From positions 1-16,766 of the forward strand of contig JASHTD010000088.1 of the NCBI GenBank assembly GCA_030040725.1: 16,766 bases of DNA, read 5' to 3'. Of the stretch, positions 6,696-12,816 are shown one piece after another. Position 1 is the stretch's first letter. The number at the start of each line of letters is the position of its first letter. Source of the stretch: Candidatus Sulfotelmatobacter sp. (GTDB lineage: Bacteria; Acidobacteriota; Terriglobia; Terriglobales; Acidobacteriaceae). The notes beneath the pieces are model-generated. The model made no database searches and had not been told where the DNA came from. It worked only from the letters and a program-made list of their open reading frames with translations. The position numbers and the translations under genes were made by a program.

Positions 6696-8347
6696 GTATG
6701 GAGATCGCGATCCCTCAAACCGTTGAACGCGAGAATTATCTCAACAAGGAGTACGGTGTCTGGTCGTGGCTGCTCACCACCGACCATAAGCGCATCGCGC
6801 TGCTTTACCTCGTCTCCATCACGTTCTTCTTTTTTATCGGCGGATTCTTCGCCCTGCTGATCCGCCTCGAATTGCTCACTCCCGCCGGCGATCTCGTCCA
6901 GGCCGATACTTACAACAAGCTCTTCACCATGCATGGTATGGTGATGGTGTTCTTCTTCCTCATCCCATCCATCCCTGCAGTGCTGGGCAACTTCCTCGTT
7001 CCCATGATGGTCGGCGCGAAGGATCTCGCATTTCCACGCATCAACCTACTGAGCTGGTATCTCTACATCATCGGCGGCGCAATCATGCTCCACTGCATGT
7101 TGACCGGCGGCGTCGATACCGGCTGGACCTTCTACACTCCATTCAGCACCAACTTTACCAACACCAAAATTGTCGAAGCCGGCATCGCCATTTTCATCGC
7201 CGGTTTTTCCTCCATCCTCACTGGCCTGAATTTTGTGGTGACCATCCATCGCATGCGGGCCCCCGGTATGACCTGGTCGCGCCTGCCCCTGTTTATCTGG
7301 GCTCATTACGCCACTAGCATCATTCAGCTTCTCGGCACGCCGGTCATCGCCATCACGATCGTTTTGGTCGCTTGCGAGCGAGCTTTGCACCTGGGGATTT
7401 TCGATCCCAAGCTCGGAGGCGATCCGTTGCTGTTCCAGCACCTGTTCTGGTTTTACTCGCACCCAGCTGTTTACATCATGATTCTGCCCTCGATGGGCGT
7501 GATCACGGAGATCATTGCCTGCTTCTCGCGCAAGCGCATCTTCGGCTATCACTTCGTGGCTTTTTCCTCGATCGCAATTGCTGTCTTCGGATTCCTCGTC
7601 TGGGCGCATCACATGTTCGTCGCGGGAATTTCCATCTATTCTGCGCTCGTCTTTTCTTTTCTCAGCTACGCCGTTGCGCTGCCCTCGGCCATCAAGGTTT
7701 TCAATTGGACCGCCACACTTTACAAAGGGTCAATCCACTACGACGCGCCCATGCTCTACGCGTTCGGTTTCCTCGGATTGTTTACCATGGGCGGGCTTAC
7801 CGGACTCTTTCTCGCTGCGCTCGGCCTGGATGTTCATGTCCACGACACCTATTTCGTGATCGCTCACTTCCACTACATCATGGTTGGAGGTGCTGTCATG
7901 GGCTACCTCGGAGGAATGCACTTCTGGTGGCCGAAAATTTCCGGCAAGCTTTATCCCGAGGGCTGGGCGCGCCTTGCCGCTCTCATTGTCTTCATCGGAT
8001 TCAATCTCACGTTCTTCCCGCAATTCGTTCTCGGCTATATGGGAATGCCGCGCCGCTACTATGATTACAGCCACATGCCCGAATTTCAGGTGCTGAACGT
8101 CCTCTCAACCGCCGGAGCGACCGTCCTGGGAGTCGGCTATCTCCTGCCGATGATTTATTTCCTCTGGTCGATGCGCTATGGCAAGCCGGCTTCGGATAAC
8201 CCCTGGAACGCCGCCGGTCTCGAATGGAAGACCGCTTCTCCGCCGCCGACTTTCAACTTCGACGAAGAGCCGGTCGTGACCTGGGAAGCTTACAACTACG
8301 ACGAACTAGACGCCCCGCCGCAAAAGCAGGAGGTCACCGTTGGCTGA
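6692..8347 (+). CDS. coxA: Cytochrome c oxidase subunit I, A2-type heme-copper oxidase
   Basis: This 551-residue catalytic subunit reduces oxygen to water and pumps protons. Ligands are recognisable: H81 (TMHGMVMV) and H394 for heme a, H392 for heme a3 (AHFHY), and H257, H306 and H307 for CuB, with Y261 as the crosslinked tyrosine. Helix VI reads FYSHPAVYIMILP: the YSHP motif replaces the Glu of A1 enzymes, so this is an A2-type oxidase. D-channel residues N100 and D111 and K-channel K335 (LPSAIKVFNW) are present. The length is normal and there are 12 expected helices. The C-terminal 50 residues form a Pro/Glu-rich cytoplasmic tail. The start overlaps coxB (ATGA) with AGGTG nearby, and the stop overlaps coxC by 8 nt. 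Confidence 0.97.
   Translation: MSMEIAIPQTVERENYLNKEYGVWSWLLTTDHKRIALLYLVSITFFFFIGGFFALLIRLELLTPAGDLVQADTYNKLFTMHGMVMVFFFLIPSIPAVLGNFLVPMMVGAKDLAFPRINLLSWYLYIIGGAIMLHCMLTGGVDTGWTFYTPFSTNFTNTKIVEAGIAIFIAGFSSILTGLNFVVTIHRMRAPGMTWSRLPLFIWAHYATSIIQLLGTPVIAITIVLVACERALHLGIFDPKLGGDPLLFQHLFWFYSHPAVYIMILPSMGVITEIIACFSRKRIFGYHFVAFSSIAIAVFGFLVWAHHMFVAGISIYSALVFSFLSYAVALPSAIKVFNWTATLYKGSIHYDAPMLYAFGFLGLFTMGGLTGLFLAALGLDVHVHDTYFVIAHFHYIMVGGAVMGYLGGMHFWWPKISGKLYPEGWARLAALIVFIGFNLTFFPQFVLGYMGMPRRYYDYSHMPEFQVLNVLSTAGATVLGVGYLLPMIYFLWSMRYGKPASDNPWNAAGLEWKTASPPPTFNFDEEPVVTWEAYNYDELDAPPQKQEVTVG
8328..8333 (+). promoter_or_regulatory. Ribosome binding site deciding the coxC TTG start
   Basis: AGGAGG is a full anti-16S match and lies 6 nt before TTG at 8340. 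It is 27 nt from the next ATG (8361), too far to serve that codon. It lies within the last codons of coxA. Confidence 0.75.
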
Positions 8348-9053
8348 CAGCAGCACAATCATGGGGCTTCATCAGGAAGAAGAGCATCATCCGCAACTTC
8401 TTCATCATTTTGCCGATGCCGGCCAGCAGCGCGACGCCGCAAGCCTCGGCATGTGGGTCTTTCTGGCCACCGAAGTCATGTTCTTCGGGGGCATGTTCTG
8501 CGCCTATCTGATCTATCGCCACTGGTATTTCGGTGATTTCGGCGCCGCCAGCAAGTCCATCGACGCCACGCTCGGTGCCACCAATACCGCCGTGCTCATC
8601 TGCAGCAGCTTGACTGTGGTTCTTGCCGTCTGGGCCGCGCAGACGGCGCGCCGCGCTTTGTTAATCGGCATGCTCGTGGTCACCATGCTCTTTGGCCTCG
8701 CTTTTCTCGGGATCAAGGGCTACGAGTACTATCAGAAATTCGAAGAGCACCATGTACCCGGCGCTTCGTTCAGCTTTGATCACGTGCCGATCCCCGGCCA
8801 TCCGGGCGAGTATGCCAACCCGCGCCACGCGCAGATTTATTTCTCGCTCTATTTCCTCATGACCGGAATTCACGCGTTGCACATGATCGTCGGCCTTGGC
8901 ATTTTCACCTGGCTGCTCGTTATGGCTTGCAAGGGCCGTTTCACGCCCGAATATTACACGCCCGTCGAAATCGGTGGGTTGTATTGGCACTTCGTCGACA
9001 TTATCTGGATTTACCTGTTCCCGTTGCTCTACTTGATCGACCGGCATCCGTGA
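8340..9053 (+). CDS. coxC: Cytochrome c oxidase subunit III
   Basis: This 237-residue subunit III has seven probable helices. Conserved features are WVFLATEVMFFGGMFCAY (about 39-56, with E45), the FLMTGIHALHMIVG block (about 172-185), and EIGGLYWHFVDIIWIYLFP (about 210-228). Subunit III binds subunit I and keeps oxygen and proton delivery stable over many turnovers. The N-terminus is His/Glu-rich. I chose TTG at 8340 because AGGAGG at 8328-8333 lies 6 nt upstream, an ideal spacing, and the 8-nt overlap with coxA fits the coupled operon. ATG at 8361 is the alternative and would drop seven residues. Confidence 0.94.
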   Translation: MADSSTIMGLHQEEEHHPQLLHHFADAGQQRDAASLGMWVFLATEVMFFGGMFCAYLIYRHWYFGDFGAASKSIDATLGATNTAVLICSSLTVVLAVWAAQTARRALLIGMLVVTMLFGLAFLGIKGYEYYQKFEEHHVPGASFSFDHVPIPGHPGEYANPRHAQIYFSLYFLMTGIHALHMIVGLGIFTWLLVMACKGRFTPEYYTPVEIGGLYWHFVDIIWIYLFPLLYLIDRHP

Positions 9054-9060
9054 GGACTGT

Positions 9061-9357
9061 ATGACTGGACATGCATCCGCTAAATCGCCGTTGAAGATGT
9101 ATTTCGCCGTATGGGCGACGCTGCTGGTCTTTACCCTTGTTACCTTCAAAGTGGCGTTCATCGAGTTGGGACCCTTCAATGCGGTGGTTGCTCTGGTCAT
9201 CGCCACGCTGAAAGCGACTCTGGTGGCGCTATTCTTCATGCACATCTGGCACGCCGGCGAACGGCTCATCAAAGTCGCAGTAGCCGCCGCCATCTTCTTC
9301 CTGTTTCTTCTGCTGGGGTTGACCCTGTCCGACTACCTGACCCGCCCCTGGAGCTGA
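9061..9357 (+). CDS. coxD: Cytochrome c oxidase subunit IV (caa3-type small subunit)
   Basis: This 98-residue protein has three hydrophobic helices (about 13-31, 38-60 and 69-90), the size and layout of the prokaryotic cytochrome c oxidase subunit IV family (COX4_pro/CtaF). Typical residues are MYFAVWATLLVFTLVTF near the start, ATLKATLVALFFMHIWH in the middle and LSDYLTRPW at the end. It is a structural subunit that packs near subunits I and III. It lies 7 nt after coxC with GAGG at 9052-9055. It is the last gene of the oxidase operon: after it the spacing opens into a repeat-bearing gap. Confidence 0.92.
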   Translation: MTGHASAKSPLKMYFAVWATLLVFTLVTFKVAFIELGPFNAVVALVIATLKATLVALFFMHIWHAGERLIKVAVAAAIFFLFLLLGLTLSDYLTRPWS

Positions 9358-9368
9358 AGTTTAGCCAT

Positions 9369-9380
9369 GTCATTCCGAAC
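9369..9380. repeat. GTCATTCCGA-type dispersed repeat, copy 2
   Basis: GTCATTCCGAAC lies 11 nt after the coxD stop. The same 11-mer (GTCATTCCGAA) is found at 255-265 and 15273-15283, each time in a non-coding gap. Confidence 0.5.
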
Positions 9381-9397
9381 TGTGCCGAACGCACAGT

Positions 9398-9442
9398 GAG
9401 AGCCTGCCCTGAGCGACTGAGCGTAGCGAAGGAGTCGAAGGG
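9398..9442. repeat. Full-length dispersed repeat in the coxD-dehydrogenase gap
   Basis: The element begins GAGAGCCTGCCCTGAGC (9398-9414) and ends GTCGAAGGG (9434-9442), with an inner AGCGTAGCGAAGGA segment. Both ends are found in reverse complement inside actE (2382-2409), the 17-nt block without a mismatch. The 133-nt gap around it (9358-9490) shows no clear promoter or terminator and no Shine-Dalgarno close to the next ATG. Confidence 0.75.
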
Positions 9443-9490
9443 AACCTGCTTTTCGGCAAGCGCGCGGTGTAAGCTACCACGTAAGCAACG

Positions 9491-12400
9491 ATGCCATCGG
9501 AAGCCCATGCCCTCGGCGAATCCCTGCGCAGACAGATCTCTGGTGACGTTCGCTTCGACCGCGGTGCCCGCGCTCTTTACGCCACTGACGGATCCAACTA
9601 CCGCCAGGTTCCCATCGGCGTGGTTCTTCCCCGCGACGCCGACGACGTTCTCGCCACTGTCGATCTCTGCCGCGAATTTGGCGCGCCGCTTCTTTGCCGC
9701 GGCGCGGGAACCTCGCTCGCCGGTCAATGCTGCAACGTCGCCGTCATTCTGGACTTCTCGAAATACATGTCGAAGATTCTCGAGATCGACCCCGCGCGTC
9801 GCATCGCCCGCGTGCAACCCGGAGTGGTGCTCGATAATCTTCGCGCCGCCGCCGAGAAACACCACCTTACCTTCGCGCCTGATCCTGCCACGCATGACCG
9901 CTGCACTCTCGGCGGCATGATCGGCAACAACTCCTGTGGCGTTCACTCCGTGATGGCCGGCAAGACCGACGACAACATCGAATCGCTCGAAGTCCTCACC
10001 TATGATGGCGAGCGCCTCAAAGCCGGCGAAGGCTACATCCATGCTCATGGGGCGGCGGACGCCCTCGTCCGCCGAGAAGAACCATGTGGTGACAGCCGCC
10101 CTCGAGTGGATCAAATTCAAACCTCCCTCAAGCAGATCGCCGGCCGTTACGGCGATCTCATTCGCCAGAAATTCCCCAACATTCCCCGCCGCGTCTCCGG
10201 CTACAACCTCAACTGGCTTCTCCCCGAAAACGGCTTTCACGTCGCCCGCGCGCTCGTCGGCTCCGAAGGAACCTGCGTCACCATTCTCGAAGCCACCTGC
10301 CGGCTCGTCGCAAGCCCGCCTGAGCGCGTGCTGCTGGTCCTCGCCTACCCCGACATCTATCAGTGCGCCGACCACGTTTCCGAAATCATGCAGCATAAGC
10401 CAATCGGTCTCGAAGGCTTCGACGATCTTCTCGTCCATTACACGCGCAAGCGGGGCATGAATTCCGAAGGCCTTGCGCTCTTGCCGGAAGGCGGTGGCTG
10501 GCTCATGGTCGAGTTCGGCGCAGAAACCGCGGCCGAAGCCGGATCTCAAGCTCGTCACTTGATGGAATCGCTCGCGCGAACTTCAACCCCTCCGCAGATG
10601 CATCTCTACCTTGAAAAGGCAAAACAGAAGCGCGTATGGGAGGTCCGAGAATCCGCACTCGGCGCAACTTCGCACGCTGTCGGGGAGCCCATCAACTGGG
10701 AAGGTTGGGAAGACGCCGCCGTCGCTCCCGAAAAACTTGGTGGCTATCTGCGCGACCTCCGCAAGATGTTCGCCGCTTACGGTTACAAAGGCTCTCTCTA
10801 TGGACACTTCGGCCGCGGCTGCGTTCACACCCGCATCAACTTCGATCTGCAGTCGAAAGACGGCATCGCCAAGTTTCGCCGCTTCATCGAGGAAGCCGCC
10901 GATCTCGTCGTCAGCTACGGCGGATCGATTTCCGGCGAACATGGTGACGGCCAGGCTCGCGGCGAGCTTTTGCCGAAAATGTTCGGTCCCGAATTAATAC
11001 AAGCTTTTCACGAATTCAAATCCGCATGGGATCCTGCGTGGAAGATGAATCCCGGCAAGCTGATTGGTTTCCCGGGAAAGGCGCCCAACAAGCTCGACGA
11101 AAATCTTCGCCTCGGCGCGAACTATTCTCCGTGGCAACCGGAAACTCATTTCAAATTCTCCGCCGATCACGGCAGCCTCTCCGATGCTGCACTGCGCTGC
11201 GTTGGCGTTGGCAAATGCCGCCGGGAAGAAGGCGGTGTCATGTGCCCGAGCTATCGCGTCACCCGCGACGAGGAACATTCCACCCGCGGCCGCGCCCACC
11301 TTCTCTGGGAGATGACTCAGTCCCCGCAACGTGACGACGCCATCATTCGCGAGGGCTGGCGCAGCGAAGAAGTCAAACAGTCCCTCGATCTCTGCCTTGC
11401 CTGCAAAGGCTGCAAAAGTGATTGTCCGGTCGGCGTCGACGTTGCGACATACAAAGCCGAATTTCTCTCGCACTATTACGAAGGCCGCTTCCGGCCACGC
11501 AGCGCTTACGCCTTCGGCAACATCGATTTTGTGGCCCGCGCCGCCTCGCTCGCTCCCGGTCTCGTCAATCTCGCCACGCAGCTTCCGATTCTTCGCGATC
11601 TCTCAAAACTCATCGCCGGAATTCCGATCGAGCGTGCCATCCCCGCCTTCGCCCCGGAAACTTTCAAACAGTGGTTCCATCGCACGCGGCAGGCCCGCAG
11701 CTGTGAAGGGGCGCGTCTTTCAGCCGCGCCGAACAGCGGCCTTACTGGAAACGGGGCTTCAGCACTTGGTTTTGGGTGGCGCAGCGCTTCTAGCGCTGCG
11801 ATGAAGGTTCCCTCGAATGAAAAGGCTTTAGCCCCCGAGGTCCTGTTGTGGCCCGACACATTCAACAACTATTTCCAACCGCACACCGCGCGGGCCGCCG
11901 TAGAACTCCTCGAAGCCGCTGGCTTCTGCGTAGTCATCCCCAAAGCACACCTCTGCTGCGGACGCCCACTCTACGATCACGGTATGCTCGATCGCGCCAA
12001 ATCCCTCCTTCTTCAGATCCTCCATACGCTCTCGCCCGAAATCTCTGCCGGTATCCCTATCGTCGGCCTCGAGCCCAGTTGCATCGCCGTTTTCCGTGAC
12101 GAACTCCTCAATCTCTTCCCGCACGACCAACGTGCTCAAGCTCTTGCGCGCCAGACATTCCTGCTCAGCGAATTCCTCGAAAAATACGCTCCGGACTTTC
12201 CGATCCCTAAGCTCAACCGCCGCGCTCTTCTTCACGGCCACTGCCATCACAAATCCATCATGAAAATGACCGCCGAAGAATCGCTCCTTCGCCGCATCGG
12301 CATCGACTTCACCACTCCCGCTCCCGGATGCTGCGGAATGGCTGGCTCGTTTGGCTTCGAGCGCGATAAATATGAAATCTCCCAGGCCATCGGCGAGCTC

Positions 12401-12691
12401 GAGCTTCTTCCTGCCGTCCGCCACGCTCCCGCCGACTGGCTCATCATCGCCGATGGTTTCAGCTGCCGCGAACAGATTGCGCAATCCACGCCGCGCCACG
12501 CGATGCACCTGGCAGAAGTTCTGCAAATGGCCCTAACCGCCCAAAATTCGCCCAACGGGCCCTATCCCGAATCCGACGGCGTCGGTTTTCGCCAAGCGGA
12601 GCTTTCCCGTTCCATGATGCGCGGCGGAGCCGGTTTTGCAGCCTTTGCTGCAGGTGCGGCCCTACTGTGGAAAACCTTTCGAACTCGTTGA
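9491..12691 (+). CDS. FAD-linked dehydrogenase fused to [4Fe-4S]/cysteine-rich domains (GlcD-GlpC, YdiJ type), with two repeat-derived inserts
   Basis: This 1066-residue protein has an FAD-binding domain (RGAGTSLAGQ at 70-79; DPATHDRCTLGGMIGNNSCG at 131-150), a second FAD-oxidase domain (PRRVSGYNL about 232-240; SGEHGDG 481-487), and an iron-sulfur region (C570, C576, C585; CLACKGCKSDCP with C635, C638, C641, C645). Two cysteine-rich CCG domains follow (LCCGRPLYDHG 821-831; HGHCHH 915-920; GCCGMAGS 947-954). Such fusions oxidise a 2-hydroxy acid (D-lactate, glycolate or D-2-hydroxyglutarate) and pass electrons to a quinone; the substrate cannot be told here. Two segments (about residues 184-208 and 732-782) are encoded by palindromic repeats, yet the frame stays open. 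A short hydrophobic stretch (about 1044-1060) near the C-terminus may touch the membrane. No Shine-Dalgarno precedes the ATG. Confidence 0.88.
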   Translation: MPSEAHALGESLRRQISGDVRFDRGARALYATDGSNYRQVPIGVVLPRDADDVLATVDLCREFGAPLLCRGAGTSLAGQCCNVAVILDFSKYMSKILEIDPARRIARVQPGVVLDNLRAAAEKHHLTFAPDPATHDRCTLGGMIGNNSCGVHSVMAGKTDDNIESLEVLTYDGERLKAGEGYIHAHGAADALVRREEPCGDSRPRVDQIQTSLKQIAGRYGDLIRQKFPNIPRRVSGYNLNWLLPENGFHVARALVGSEGTCVTILEATCRLVASPPERVLLVLAYPDIYQCADHVSEIMQHKPIGLEGFDDLLVHYTRKRGMNSEGLALLPEGGGWLMVEFGAETAAEAGSQARHLMESLARTSTPPQMHLYLEKAKQKRVWEVRESALGATSHAVGEPINWEGWEDAAVAPEKLGGYLRDLRKMFAAYGYKGSLYGHFGRGCVHTRINFDLQSKDGIAKFRRFIEEAADLVVSYGGSISGEHGDGQARGELLPKMFGPELIQAFHEFKSAWDPAWKMNPGKLIGFPGKAPNKLDENLRLGANYSPWQPETHFKFSADHGSLSDAALRCVGVGKCRREEGGVMCPSYRVTRDEEHSTRGRAHLLWEMTQSPQRDDAIIREGWRSEEVKQSLDLCLACKGCKSDCPVGVDVATYKAEFLSHYYEGRFRPRSAYAFGNIDFVARAASLAPGLVNLATQLPILRDLSKLIAGIPIERAIPAFAPETFKQWFHRTRQARSCEGARLSAAPNSGLTGNGASALGFGWRSASSAAMKVPSNEKALAPEVLLWPDTFNNYFQPHTARAAVELLEAAGFCVVIPKAHLCCGRPLYDHGMLDRAKSLLLQILHTLSPEISAGIPIVGLEPSCIAVFRDELLNLFPHDQRAQALARQTFLLSEFLEKYAPDFPIPKLNRRALLHGHCHHKSIMKMTAEESLLRRIGIDFTTPAPGCCGMAGSFGFERDKYEISQAIGELELLPAVRHAPADWLIIADGFSCREQIAQSTPRHAMHLAEVLQMALTAQNSPNGPYPESDGVGFRQAELSRSMMRGGAGFAAFAAGAALLWKTFRTR
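10054..10073. repeat. Perfect hairpin repeat inside the FAD/Fe-S dehydrogenase gene (site 1)
   Basis: The arms GGCGGACG (10054-10061) and CGTCCGCC (10066-10073) pair perfectly around CCCT. In frame it encodes AADALVRR (about residues 188-195), a loop between the two FAD domains. Ten nt downstream lies a half-element of the same family (10083-10102). Confidence 0.75.
10083..10102. repeat. ACAGCCGCCC repeat segment in the dehydrogenase gene
   Basis: CATGTGGTGACAGCCGCCCT matches the actE segment 2365-2384 at 17 of 20 positions. The complementary right arm expected for a full hairpin (CGGCTGTC) has degenerated or been lost. Confidence 0.6.
11710..11730. repeat. Hairpin repeat inside the dehydrogenase gene (site 2, first hairpin)
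   Basis: The arms GGCGCG (11710-11715) and CGCGCC (11725-11730) are complementary around TCTTTCAGC. The inner CTTTCAGC resembles the CTTTAGC centre of the 351-370 hairpin in the actB-actC gap. Confidence 0.55.
11780..11800. repeat. Perfect hairpin repeat inside the dehydrogenase gene (site 2, second hairpin)
   Basis: The arms CGCAGCGCT (11780-11788) and AGCGCTGCG (11792-11800) pair perfectly around TCT. In frame it encodes part of WRSASSAAM. The layout matches the CTTTAG-centred hairpin at 351-370. Confidence 0.75.
11816..11835. repeat. GGCTTTAGCC palindromic unit, copy C (in coding sequence)
   Basis: AATGAAAAGGCTTTAGCCCC repeats the unit seen twice in the actB-actC gap (311-331 and 385-404). 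It encodes NEKALAP just before the conserved EVLLWPDTFNNYF block, so the repeat ends at a domain border. Confidence 0.7.
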
Positions 12692-12816
12692 TTTCACGTA
12701 ATTTAGCATAAAACTGTACTTCCAGCGCGGCTTTTACCCTCGCTACTTCGGGTTTATTCTGCAACAATAATTGGCAAATCCGGGGTGCCGAGGCCCGGCA
12801 TCCATGCGACTCAGTT
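12692..12816. other. Gap before the RMD1-like gene, with an AT-rich segment and a hairpin
   Basis: This 125-nt non-coding gap has a locally AT-rich part (about 12690-12715) that could hold a promoter, for example TTGATT (12688-12693) and TAAAAC (12709-12714) with 15-nt spacing; the match is poor. A hairpin follows at 12783-12803, with arms GGGTGCCG and CGGCATCC including one G-U pair. It has no T-run and looks like another dispersed palindrome rather than a terminator. Confidence 0.35.

Noticed and set aside
9269..10558. Long minus-strand open frame (429 codons) opposite the FAD domain and the preceding gap
   Set aside because: It lies opposite the conserved FAD domain gene, has no recognisable domain, and is explained by the absence of stops in the antisense frame of GC-rich codons.
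11684..11836. Frameshift or gene split in the FAD/Fe-S dehydrogenase
   Set aside because: The frame is continuous across the repeat cluster and both sides carry intact conserved domains, so an in-frame insert is the simpler reading.
11828..12526. Minus-strand open frame of 232 codons opposite the CCG domains
   Set aside because: It is the antisense of clearly conserved cysteine-rich domains and has no start context or family likeness.
12688..12714. Promoter upstream of the RMD1-like gene
   Set aside because: The -35/-10-like pair has a short 15-nt spacer and only partial matches, so it is mentioned in the gap entry but not called as a promoter.
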